A stretch of DNA of 64,000 nt, from positions 4,007,963 to 4,071,962 of the forward strand of contig NC_087382.1 of assembly GCF_963675165.1 (NCBI RefSeq). The letters are read 5' to 3'. The position numbers and the translations under genes are program-made. The notes below the pieces were generated by a model that was given only the letters and a program-made list of their open reading frames with translations, ran no database searches and had not been told where the DNA came from. This DNA is from Halichondria panicea (Eukaryota; Porifera; Demospongiae; Suberitida; Halichondriidae). Positions 21,201-32,446 of the stretch are shown one piece after another. Numbering within the stretch: the stretch's first letter is position 1; each line of letters opens with the position of its first letter.

Positions 21201-23478
21201 TCATAATCTACTTCCACTATTCATACCCAGAATTTCTGTGGCTTTGTATGTACTTCGTCTGTCTGACTGCCTAGACGATCATCCACTGGTTGAATACTAC
21301 AAGGACAACAAGCCAGTTGGTGAAGGTTTCAAGTCACATCTCTCAGTTCTGGATAACTTCAAGTATCTCGTGCAGTCAATTCAATCTCACAGTGAAAACT
21401 GCAAGTTGGTATGTATTGGTACTCACAAAGACCATCAATTTGATTGCAAGGAAAGATTATCTGACAAGAATAAAACTTTGTTGAACTTTATGGAGAAGGA
21501 TATTACTAAGAATTTGACCATGTTTTCTAATTTGGGCAAGAAAGAAATCATATTTCCTGTGGATTGCAAGCATTGCGATTCTGACAGTGAGAAAGTGGCA
21601 AAGACAATTCGTGAATGTATACAATCTCAAGAGCTGAATAATAATGAAATCCTAGTTCCTTTATGGTGGTTTGTTTTGGAAATTGTAGTCGAGAAAGTTT
21701 CAAACGATCATAACAGAAAAGTTTTAAGCAAGACCGAATGTGTAGAATTTGCAAAAGCATTTCAGAATTTTCACGAAGATGCACTTGTTGAAGCCTTAAA
21801 ATTCTTCCATGAGCATCACATATTTCACTACTATCCTGCCATTCTACCAAATGTGGTATTCTGTGATACTCAAGTGCTTCTTGATAAAGTAACAGAGCTT
21901 GTCGAGCATGCTGCATATGTGCGAGGAAGTAATGATCCAGCATCTGGATGTGGAAACTGGTTAGATTTTATTAACAAAGGGATTATTACAATTGAAATTT
22001 TATCTGACAAATTTTTTGAAAAGCATTATGTTGATGAACTCTTTGCACCCACGGATCTCATCGAAATATTCAAGCATTTACTGATAGCCGCCCCATTTAA
22101 TTTGGGGCAAGATAAGCGTTTTTATATGCCCTCACTTCTATCTTTGCTCCCAGTCAATGACAAACGGGCTGATTTGCTTAAGACCGGTTTAAACCCACTC
22201 GTTTTACAATTCAAAAGCAACTGGCAGTACTGTGGAGTGTTTTGCTGTCTCCAAGTGTACTTAATTAAAGAATGTGAATGGGATATTGAAATAGAGGATC
22301 ACCAAATAGAGGATCACCAGCAGCTGAGTAGAAACTTTGTACAATTTATTCATCGTAAAGAAGATTGTTTTATCACGCTAATTGATGAGCTTTCATTCCT
22401 CGAAATTTATTCTAGTAGTGATCGAAAAGAAATGTTGTCGTTGATAAGTGAAAATATTCGTTCAGGTCTTCAATCGGCATACAAAGCCCTCAAATACACG
22501 TATGAGGATCCTGAAGATGCATTTTTGTGTCCTCATAAATTTCCCGATTCTTCAACTAAAACAAGTCACCAAACCCCCCACCCAGCTTGTGTTCTGGCTC
22601 AAGGAACTGTTATGAGGTGTACTAAATTCAAAAAGATGACGTATAAGCTAGAAGACGGTCATAAAAATTGGCTCTCTGCTCGTTACAAACTGGAAGGTAA
22701 GACCATGTATATATAGTATAGTAAATATTCTATAAAGGCACATACAGTATATACTCTACATCGAGAGACTTACGTACGTGTGAATGTAGGTTTGTCAATA
22801 TTAATGTACGTATATAGTACATGCAGTGTTGGACGTCAAATTATCTGTTGATGTGCATGAGGATGATCAAGGGGATGAAAATCAACTCGGCACTAACAAC
22901 TTGCAAGAAATTCTCTCTGAATTAATGGATGCCATTAATGAATGGTTTAATTTGGGCCTCGCTTTAGGGATTCAAGGTCCCACACTTAAGGATATAGAAT
23001 CTAATGAAAAGTACAACAGAGATCGTTTGCGTGAAATGCTGGTCCACTGGTTGCGAACTTCACCTTCTCGTACATGGCGTGACATTTGCAATGGCCTCAG
23101 AAGTAACCTTGTCAAACACTACATTCTTGCGGATAAAATTGAGAAGAAATACAACAATGGTAAATGTGATCGTGTAAAGTTTACTATTATAGCCTAACAC
23201 CATCATGCAGGTCAGCTATGTTGGAAGCAAAGAAAAAGTTGGTCTAATAATGCGTGACTGTGTTCGTATGTTGAAACTTTCTTTTTACTCACTGACTTGC
23301 TTCCCATGCAGGTGACTCGTCCCGACCACCGGGCCGTCATCCCCCTATCACTGGTGAGAAGAGAGAGGCCACTGAACACACTGAGCAAGGTGAGACTGTC
23401 GGTTGTTGGTTGGTCTATTTTACTGGTAAGTGTCTCCATGCAGTTCTCCCCAAGAAACCTCGGTCAGAGCAGCAGTGA
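15250..23478 (+). CDS. Ankyrin-ROCO GTPase-death domain protein, interrupted by one in-frame stop
   Basis: Exons with matching phase-1 junctions: about 15250-15472 and 15899-16000 (ankyrin repeats, PPVHEACKKGNLEITKALV and TPLHFACWSGRKDIVQWLV), 19862-19963 (ankyrin-like), 20244-20369 (charged linker), 20576-22696 (GTPase and COR-like region), 22827-23159 (death domain), 23312-23389 and 23444-23478. The GTPase has the P-loop GMAGTGKTS, DSGGQ (switch II) and THKD (G4). A Trp/Phe-rich COR-like part follows (LSKTECVEFAKAF, LPNVVFCDTQVLLDK). ANK-ROC-COR-death is the order in DAPK1 without its kinase; such proteins act in death or stress signalling. Oddities: TAA at 20944-20946 sits in frame between the P-loop and switch II, and a frameshifted ankyrin repeat remnant (HCAVRKEIIMELVVFLV) lies at about 15485-15545. 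The true 5' exon and start codon were not found. It may be a recent pseudogene. Confidence 0.7.
17341..17888. repeat. 37-bp minisatellite, about 15 copies
   Basis: The unit TTGGGCTTTGTGGGCAGCTG + TCCGTCAGTCTGATATG repeats head to tail with few changes (AGCTGTCC versus ACTTGTCC or ACGTGTCC). Variant types are grouped, as expected from unequal exchange. There are no spacers, so it is not CRISPR-like. Confidence 0.9.
18091..18490 (+). pseudogene. Possible exon relics inside the intronic element
   Basis: 18091-18217 (after tcatgcag, ending AAC AAA G before gtgcta) and 18392-18490 (after acctatag, ending AAT G before gtaaat) are open, share phase 1 and are basic (ILNKVKEYASQIEI, LLLRKEFKQRRTMLSYGSW). 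A third open stretch near 18949-19064 reads SGSMNYFVIVEKEVYEVDSF but has no clean junction. These look like remains of a gene carried by or trapped in the element. I do not recognise the family. Confidence 0.25.
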
Positions 23479-23693
23479 GGGAGGAAAATAAACTATACGT
23501 GCACTTTCAGTTGACGTTCGCTTCTTCATATAGAGAAGAGAAATACGTAGTACAATTTTCTCGTAAATTTTTCCCCTAACACTAATTGTTATATAGACCG
23601 TTAATATTAACCTCTTGTTATCTCAAGTGCTTGCGCGTAGTTTAAGTGGTTTGCAGACGGTGATCATGCATGTAGCTATATATATAATTACCT

Positions 23694-23889
23694 TATTAAA
23701 GGTGACATAATTATTTTCACAGGTAGATTTGTTTGCGTTTTTACAGTTTTGCACATTTTGCTGGTATGTCGATTTGGATACATTAAACAAGAGGGCGGCC
23801 AATTATTTGCGAGTACTAATTTTTGCGATTTGACTCTCATTCGCAGAAATAGCAGAAATTAATACACGCGAAAATATGTCACCTTAAGG
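23694..23889. mobile_element. MITE between death-domain gene and EGF gene E
   Basis: Copy of the element at 875-1070 with the right end preserved: GAAAATATGTCACCTTAAGG pairs with the left TTAAAGGTGACATAATTATT TTC, in which a few bases have been inserted. The element therefore predates the duplication of the death-domain/EGF block. Confidence 0.5.
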
Positions 23890-24096
23890 TATAATCGTTT
23901 CATCTAAGGAATATGCTACAGGTCATGCAAGAATAAACATCCTGTATGATAATTACATAATTAATTTAGATCTATCTGTGCATCATGTTGATAGAATGCA
24001 AGGAGAGATCATCAACATCTCTCAAAAAAATATATAGTTGTTAACCAGGCTTATAGCTTATGTAGTTGGTGGACATTGAATTGCATACTGCTGAGA

Positions 24097-25833
24097 ATGA
24101 GTGTCTTTGTATTGTGTATGAGCTGCCTGTGTCTATGGCTGGGGAAGGTGAGTGGTATAATAGTCAGTAGCTGCAGTTGAGAGTCCCAATGCTTGCAGCT
24201 CAGTGTACTGGTGTCTGCAGACTATGTGGTACAAGTGGAGATGCTCTCCTACAGTCATCCATCCAACACACGCTCAGACGGCCGATGTTGTGATTCAATC
24301 AATCGTGAACCATGTGACGGATGGGAGCGCTGTGACACATACTTCATCCACTGCCTGAGGCCACGTGCCAGTACTACTACTGTGTGTCCCAATAATGATA
24401 CCTGATTTACTGCAGTCAGTACCAATATCGTGGACGGGGCAACCATTGATTTCTCACAACCTACTGTACTAGGACTCTCTAACCCATTCTATCTGACTGG
24501 AATATCGACAGCCTGGGAGGTAATTTAATGATATGCTGTATAGCAATTTAATATCTCTTGTGATTGCAGGGAGCTCAGCTTTACATACAAGTGCTTGATT
24601 TTGATACCTTTTCTTCAGATGATACTCTTGTAAGGTATCGATTTGATCTAAGTTTCTCAGTGGGATCGACAACCACATTATCTGCCTCAGATACCGGGGC
24701 TAGTATCGCTGTGAGTACTACTGTGTTATGTGCTCCTTTTTTCATTGGAAGCAGTTGTGACATCTTCAATCACTGTGAGTCCAATGCTGTCACATGCAGT
24801 GACAGAGGAATGTGTGTGAATAAAATGGACAGTTTCACTTGCAACTGTAACCCTCCCTACTTTGGTGCTAACTGTGAGGATCAAAACTTTTGCTACAACA
24901 GAAACTGCAACGAAAGAGGAACATGTACTAATGACTTTGATTCCTACATCTGTGTCTGCAATGCTGGCTATACTGGTGCTGATTGTGAGGTGGATATTGA
25001 TGAGTGCTTGCTAATGGAGACAGTGTGCAGTGGCCATGGTAACTGCTCTCATGGAATAGCCACCTTCACCTGCTCATGTGATCCTGGCTACACTGGACAG
25101 AGGTGTGAGACCAACATTGATGAATGTGTGAATAGGAACTGCAGCGGAAATGGTGTGTGTGTGGATGGTGTCAACTCGTTCAGTTGTGAGTGTATGTCTG
25201 GCTTCGCTGGAGAGATGTGCAGTGTGGTGACACAAGGTAAACACTAATTTCCTTAACACACTTGACAGCTTATTTAGATGCTTGGTGAATGCTGCTGTAT
25301 AATTCTTCTTCAGCATGTTTGTTTTCTATATATACTTTAGACGTGAGATCAGATGATGCAACAGCTACTATAGCAGGTGGAGTGGTGGGTGGACTAGTAG
25401 GCGTTGTGATGATTGCAGTCATAGTCATTGTCATAGTGCTTATCATTAAGAACAAGAAAGAGTCTTCAAAATACAACGGTAAGGCTATATATCTCAGTGT
25501 GTGTGTACTACACTAATGTAACTCATTTCTTTTTAGTGGAGGAGGAACTGCCAACAATGATATACCATGTCAGAACAACATGGTGTACGGTGTGTGAGAT
25601 GAACACAACTCAACCTCAAACCAACACCCTCCCTACTGGCCTACCAATCCTCTCTACAAGAGCAAGAGTATGGCTACCCATTGTGTTCCCTCCCACCAGT
25701 ATACGAAAGTGTGGAGGCGAGGGACAAGAAACTCATGATAAATGTAAATGTTAGCTATGCAACCGTTGCCGAGCATGAGGATGGACTGGGACAGACTGGT
25801 GACATCTATGATGATGTCAACACGAGGCAATAG
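24097..25833 (+). pseudogene. EGF gene E, ITIM-tail type, broken
   Basis: Exons match gene C: 24097-24147, 24199-24519, 24570-25236, 25341-25478, then a tail exon ending at TAG 25831-25833. Exon 2 has a nonsense codon TGA at 24403-24405 where gene C reads GGA in the MNNL domain. The tail exon has lost about 10 nt at its start including the original acceptor, and carries a 2-nt deletion and a further frameshift, so only short pieces such as CEMNTTQPQTNTLPTGLP stay in frame. Four EGF repeats and the membrane helix are intact. The second EGF has CNERGTC (O-fucose consensus). The lesions make a full-length product unlikely. Confidence 0.8.
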
Positions 25834-27289
25834 CTTTATTATTTGTCCCAAACGCAATTACTGTAGATCTCGATATTAACCTGTTGTTATCTCAAGTGCT
25901 TACTCGTTTAAGTGGTTTGCGAGCCGTGCATGGTCATGTTGCTAGGGGGTGATTCATCTATTGGGGAATAATTATGTACAGGATGCAGGTTATTAATGAA
26001 CATCCTGTACGAAAACATGACTTCCCACTGGCTGCAAGCACTCTGTGCATCATGTTGATTAATAAGGGTGTATGTGATACAGTACTAGCAGACATCTCTT
26101 TAAATTATAGCTGTATATCAAGCAAGATAGTTGCTGGCCATAAACTACTGCATGCATGCTGCTGAGAATGAGTGTCCTTGTATTGTGTATGAGCTGCCTG
26201 TGTCTATGGCTGGGGAAGGTGAGTGGTATAATAGTCAGTAGCTGCAGTTGAGAGTCCCAATGCTTGCAGCTCAGTGTACTGGTGTCTGCAGACTATGTGG
26301 TGCAAGTGAAGATGGTCTCCTACAGTCATCCATCCAACACACTCCCTGGTGGCCGGCGATGTTGTGATTCACCATGGGAATTCAACAGTGTAGTACCATG
26401 TAACGAAGGGGAACGCTGTGACACCTACTTCATCTACTGCCTGAGGCCACATGCCAGTACTGCTACACCTTGTCCCAGTAATGAGCCCGGATGTACTGCA
26501 GTCAGTAACTATATCGTGGATGGGGCAGACATTGATTTCACACAACCTACTGTACTAGGACTCTCCAATCCATTCAATCTGACTGGAATATCGACAGCCT
26601 GGGAGGTAAGATACTGTAGACTATTTCAATATACTATTGCTTGTGATTGCAGGGAGCTCAGCTTTACATACAAGTGCTTGATTTTGATACCTATTCATCA
26701 TATGATACTATTGTAAGGTATCGATTTAATCTGAATCCCTCCGTGTCAGTGGGATCAACAAGTACACTATATATATCTGCCTCAAGTACCGCTACTGCAA
26801 GATTTAGTGCTACTGTGTTGTGTGCTCCTTTCTACATTGGAAGCAGTTGTGATATCTTTGATTACTATCACTGTGAGTCCATATGCAGAGAACTGTGTGT
26901 GGATGAAATAGACAGTTTCACTTGCAACTGTAACCATCCTTACTTTGGTGCAAACTGCGAGCATCAAAACTTTTGCTACAACAGAATTTGCAACGAAAGA
27001 GGAACATGTACTAATAACCTTGATTCCTACACCTGTGTCTGCAATGCTGGCTATACTGGTGTTGATTGTGAAGACATTGATGAATGTGAGGGGCAGAGCT
27101 GCAGTGGAAATGGTTTGTGTATGGATGAGGTCAACTCTTACACCTGTGTCTGCAATGCTGGCTATACCTTGGTATAAAAAGTCACAATTCATGAATATAA
27201 TTAAACCTCTATAATGACGGTATAGGCATCAATATTATGGTTACATTCCATTCCAATAAGTGTACGTACGCATGGAGTGTACCATATAA

Positions 27290-28780
27290 TTATGTCACTA
27301 CTGTAACAACTGTAACACCAGTCACCACTGTAACAACTGTAACACATGTCACCACTGTAACAACTGTAACATCTGTCAACATTGTAACAACTGTAACAAT
27401 TGTAACAACTGTAACAACTGTAACACTTGTCACCACTGTAACGCTAGTCACCACTGTAACAACTGTAACGTCTGTCAGCACTGTAACAACTGTAACACAT
27501 GTCACCACTGTAACAACTGTAACACTTGTCACCACTGTAACAACTGTAACACCAGTCACAACTGTAACACTTGTCACCACTGTAACAACTGCAACACCAG
27601 TCACAACTGTAACACTTGTCACCACTGTAACAACTGTAACACCAATCACAACTGTAACAACTGTAACACCAGTCACAATTGTAACAACTGTAACACCAGT
27701 CACAACTGTAACAACTGTAACACTAGTCACAACTGTAACAACTGTAACGCTAGTCACCACTGTAACAAGTGTAACATCTGTCAACACTGTAACAACTGTA
27801 ACACATGTCACCAATGCAACACATGTCACCACTGTAACAACTGTAACACCAGTCACCACTGTAACAACTGTAACACTTGTCACCACTGTAACAACTGTAA
27901 CACTTGTCACCACTGTAACACATGTCACCACTGTAACGCTAGTCACCACTGTAACAACTGTAACACTAGTCACAACTGTAACAACTGTAACACTTGTCAC
28001 TACTGTAACAACTGTAACACATGTCACCAATGCAACACATGTCACCACTGTAACGCTAGTCACCACTGTAACAACTGTAACACATGTCACCACTGTAACA
28101 ACTGTAACATCTGTCAGCACTGTAACAATTGTAACAACTGTAACAACTGTAACACCAGTCACCACTGTAACAACTGTAACGCTAGCCACCACTGTAACAA
28201 CTGTAACACTTGTCACCACTGTAACACTAGTCACAACTGTAACAACTGTAACACCAGTCACCACTGTAACAACTGTAACACTTGTCACCACTGTAACACT
28301 AGTCACAACTGTAACAACTGTAACACTTGTCACAACTGTAACACCAGTCACCACTGTAACAACTGTAACACCAGTCACCACTGTAACAACTGTAACACTT
28401 GTCACCACTGTAACACTAGTCACAACTGTAACAACTGTAACACTTGTCACCACTGTAACAACTGTAACATGTCACCAATGCAACACATGTCACCACTGTA
28501 ACGCTAGTCACCAATGCAACACACGTCACCACTGTAACAACTGTAACACCAGCCACCACTGTAACACCAGTCACAACTGTAACAACTGTAGCACTTGTAA
28601 CACTAGTCACAAATGTAACAACTGTCAACTGTAACACATGTCACCAATGCAACACATGTCACCACTGTAACAACTGTAACACTAGTCACCACTGTAACAA
28701 CTGTAACATCTGTCACCACTGTAACAACTGTAACACATGTCACCAATGCAACACACGTCACTACTGTAACACTTTAGTCT
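27290..28780. repeat. Left satellite arm, 27-bp unit built from 9-bp words
   Basis: The unit is CACCACTGTAACAACTGTAA CACTTGT and its variants (ACTAGT, ACCAGT, ACATGT). It divides into three related 9-mers of the form NACTGTAAC. Because 27 is a multiple of three and stops are rare, both strands show long open frames reading VTTVT; these are not considered genes. Confidence 0.95.
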
Positions 28781-28811
28781 GGCACCACTATAGACTATAA
28801 GTACTATAAGA

Positions 28812-30860
28812 ACTAGTGTTACAGTTGTTGCATGTGTTACAGTGGTGACAAGTGTTACAGTTGTGACTAGCGTTACAGATGTTACAGTGGTGGCATGTTG
28901 TTACAGTTGTGACTAGTGTTACAGTTGTTACAGTGGTGACTGGTGTTACAGTTGTTACAGTTGTGACTAGTGTTACAGTTGTTACAGTTGTGACAAGTGT
29001 TACAGTTGTTACAGTGGTGACTAGCGTTACAGTTGTTACAGTTGTGACTGGTGTTACAGTTGTTACAGTGGTGACTAGTGTTACAGTTGTTACAGTGGTG
29101 ACAAGTGTTACAATTGTTACAGTGGTGACTAGTGTTACAGTGGTGACAAGTGTTACAGTTGTTACAGTGGTGACTAGCGTTACAGTTGTTACAGTTGTGA
29201 CTGGTGTTACAGTTGTTACAGTGGTGACAAGTGTTACAGTTGTTACAGTTGTGACTAGTGTTACAGTTGTTACAGTGGTGACAAGTGTTACAGTTGTTAC
29301 AGTGGTGACTAGCGTTACAGTTGTTACAGTTGTGACTGGTGTTACAGTTGTTAGAGTGGTGACTAGCGTTACAGTTGTTACAGTTGTTACAGTGGTGACT
29401 AGCGTTACAGTTGTTACAGTTGTGACAAGTGTTACAGTTATTACAGTGGTGACTAGCATTACAGTTGTTACAGTTGTGACTAGTGTTACAGTTGTTACAG
29501 TGGTGACTAGCGTTACAGTTGTTACAGTGGTGACTAGTGTTACAGTTGTTACAGTGGTGACAAGTGTTACAATTGTTACAGTGGTGACTAGTGTTACAGT
29601 GGTGACAAGTGTTACAGTTGTTACAGTGGTGACTAGCGTTACAGTTGTTACAGTTGTGACAAGTGTTACAGTCGTTACAGTGGTGACATGTGTTACAGTT
29701 GTTATAGCTGTGACTAGTGTTACAGTGGTGACAAGTGTTACAGTTGTTACAGTGGTGACAAGTGTTACAGTTGTTACAGTGGTGACTAGCGTTACAGTTG
29801 TTACAGTGGTGACTAGTGTTACAGTTGTTACAGTTGTGACAAGTGTTACAGTCGTTACAGTGGTGACATGTGTTACAGTTGTTATAGCTGTGACTAGTGT
29901 TACAGTGGTGACAAGTGTTACAATTGTTACAGTGGTGACTAGTGTTACAGTGGTGACAAGTGTTACAGTTGTTACAGTGGTGACTAGCGTTACAGTTGTT
30001 ACAGTGGTGACTAGCGTTACAGTTGTTACAGTTGTGACTAGTGTTACAGTTGTTACAGTGGTGACAAGTGTTATAATTGTTACAGTGGTGACTAGTGTTA
30101 CAGTGGTGACAAGTGTTACAGTTGTTACAGTGGTGACTGGTGTTACAGTTGTTACAGTGGTGACTAGCGTTACAGTTGTTACAGTTGTGACTAGTGTTAC
30201 AGTTGTTAGAGTGGTGACAAGTGTTACAGTTGTTACAGTGGTGACTAGCGTTACAGTTGTTACAGTTGTGACAAGTGTTACAGTTGTTACAGTAGTCAAG
30301 TACGTGTTACAGTTGTTACAGTTGTGACATGTGTTACAGTTGTTACAGCTGTGACTAGTGTTACAGTTGTTACAGTAGTCAAGTGTTACAGTTGTTACAG
30401 TTGTGACTAGTGTTACAGTGGTGACAAGTGTTACAGTTGTTACAGTGGTGACTAGCGTTACAGTTGTTACAGTTGTTATAGTGGTGACAAGTGTTACAGT
30501 TGTGACTAGTGTTACAGTTGTTACTGTGGTGACAAGTGTTACAGTTGTTACAGTTGTTACAGTGGTGACAAGTGTTACCAGTTGTTACAGTGGTGACTAG
30601 CGTTACAGTGGTGACAAGTGTTACAGTTGTTACAGTTGTTACAGTTGTTACAGTGGTGAGTTGTGACTAGTGTTACAGTGGTGACAAGTGTTACAGTTGT
30701 TACAGTTGTTACAGTGGTGAGTTGTGACTAGTGTTACAGTGGTGACAAGTGTTACAGTTGTTACAGTGGTGATACGTGTTACAGTGGTGACTGGTGTTAC
30801 AGTTGTTGCAGTTGTTACAGTGGTGATTGATGTTACATTAGTTACAGTAGTGACATAATT
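28812..30860. repeat. Right satellite arm, inverted orientation
   Basis: Same 27-bp satellite as the left arm but reverse-complemented (GTTACAGTTGTTACAGTGGT GACTAGT). It is about 560 bp longer than the left arm. Blocks of 100-200 bp recur within it (for example around 29660-29720 and 29840-29900), which points to unequal exchange after the palindrome formed. Confidence 0.95.
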
Positions 30861-32333
30861 ATATGTTACACTTAATTATGTGGAATGGAATGTAACCATA
30901 ATATTGATGTCATTATAGAGGCTTAATTATATTCATGAATTGTGACTTTTTATACCAAGGTATAGCCGCAATGCTGGCTATACTGGTGCTGATTGTGAGG
31001 TGGATATTGATGAGTGCTTGCTAATGGAGACAGTGTGCAGTGGCCATGGTAACTGCTCTCAAGGAATAGCCACTTTCACCTGCTCATGTGATCTTGGCTA
31101 CACTGGACAGAATTGTGAGACCGACATTGATGATTGTGTGAATAGGAACTGCAGTGGAAACCGTGTGTGTGTGGATGGTGTCAACTCGTTCAGTTGTGAG
31201 TGTGTGTCTGGCTTCACTGGAAAGATGTGCAACACTGCAGGTATTGTAGTTCAAACTAATTCTGTTATAATTATCTGTAGTGTTATAGGAGGTGGTCCAG
31301 AGGGTATCACTCTGATAGGAGGAGTGGTGGGAGGTCTCCTAGTGCTGATGCTGATACTCCTGCTCCTGATAGTGGTCGTGGTGGTGTGTGTACGCATAGC
31401 TCATGATCAGGGGAAGACCATTCAAGACACTCAGTTGCAGGGTAAGCTGTTTGTGCATGTGCCTAACATTGAAGTAGCTATACATGCACACATGCACATG
31501 CACTGTTTACATTTCACTAGTGTATAGTTTACTTTACAATGTGATCTGAGTGTTTATGTTTCAGTATGCTCGAGCTCATGCATGAAACGATTTACTAAGT
31601 TTGCTTGTCTTAATTCAGCTGGAGACAACCCAGTGTATGGGATTCCTGAGAACAGAACAAACACCATCACTTCGGAAACAGCAGAGTTTGACAACCCAAT
31701 ATATGGAAGCCGAGAATCATTCAACGATGTAGAACTGGTCAATCCAATTTATGGAGATGCAGATTTCGAAGATGTACCTTCTGAATTGGCCCCTGCAATA
31801 TCAGACTATGAGACACCTGTAGTACGCAGAGCTCATGATCAGGGGAAGACCAATCAAGACACTCAGTTGCAAGGTAATAATTAAGTTGTTTGTGTACCTA
31901 ACACATTGAAGTAGCTATACACACAATCATGCACGTCACACTGTTTACATTTCACTAGTGTATATTGTTTACTTGTGATTCTTGTGATTGGAGTGTTTAT
32001 ATATGCCTGAGCTCATGAATAGATTTGCTGTTGTTTTCCACAGGAGACACCATTTCCTATATTCCTGGAGACACCAAAGATGTACCTTATGAATTGGCCC
32101 CTGCAGTATCAGACTATGAGACACCTATATAGTATACATATGCACCTGTGTATGACAATAGCTAGAAGTATAGAATAGAGAAGGCATGCAGAAACAATTT
32201 CAATGTTGTGAAGTATCTTTGCAGTTGAGAAATCAGCCACTCCCCCTTTTGATTTACACACACACATTGACTATTGTCTAACAGTAAACACCTCACAGTG
32301 TAACGTTTGTACAATCATATATCATTATAATTA

Positions 32334-32339
32334 TTTATT
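32334..32339 (-). terminator. Likely polyadenylation signal of the dynein gene
   Basis: AATAAA on the minus strand, about 110 nt past the dynein stop codon (32447-32449). The same sequence lies past the copied last exon near 11857-11862. Confidence 0.5.
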
Positions 32340-32446
32340 TGTAGACTGGTAATCACTTCACACATTTTATAGACGTTCACATATAATTATAATTATAGTT
32401 AAGTAATCGGGTTGCCACAAAAGACTCTATAAATCAATGTTAGCGT

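Larger units (their letters stand above)
27168..30967. mobile_element. 3.8-kb foldback-like inverted-repeat element in an EGF exon
   Basis: The outer 80-90 bp on each side are inverted copies: left from CTTGGTATAAAAAGTCACAA, right ending with the reverse complement, with a few indels. Inward, both arms turn into the same satellite in opposite orientation, with the axis near 28785-28812. GCAATGCTGGCTATAC, which is exon sequence, stands directly before (27152-27167) and after (30968-30983), like a 16-bp target duplication. The inverted symmetry also includes eight bases of exon (GGCTATAC / GTATAGCC). Long arms made of tandem repeats resemble foldback-type transposons. No transposase is visible. 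Confidence 0.75.
26168..32132 (+). pseudogene. EGF gene F, NPxY-tail type, split by a 3.8-kb insertion
   Basis: Exons: 26168-26218, 26270-26605, 26653-27167 (MNNL part 2, partial DSL, three EGF repeats), insertion 27168-30967, resumed EGF exon 30968-31240, membrane exon 31289-31441, tail exons 31619-31873 and 32044-32132 (stop TAG). Before the insertion the frame runs into TAA at 27175-27177. After it EGF coding resumes with NAGYTGADC and continues through two more EGF repeats, the membrane helix and a tail with NPVYG and two NPIYG, all open. The visible donor/acceptor-like sites at the edges do not keep frame, so splicing out the insert would need unusual sites. The first EGF is also shortened. 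The 32133-32446 gap to the convergent dynein gene holds no gene. Confidence 0.75.

Noticed and set aside
27237..28634. 465-codon open frame of Val-Thr repeats, and similar long frames at 28788-30327 on both strands
   Set aside because: They are produced by the 27-bp satellite, exist on both strands, and lack promoter, signal or non-repeat sequence.
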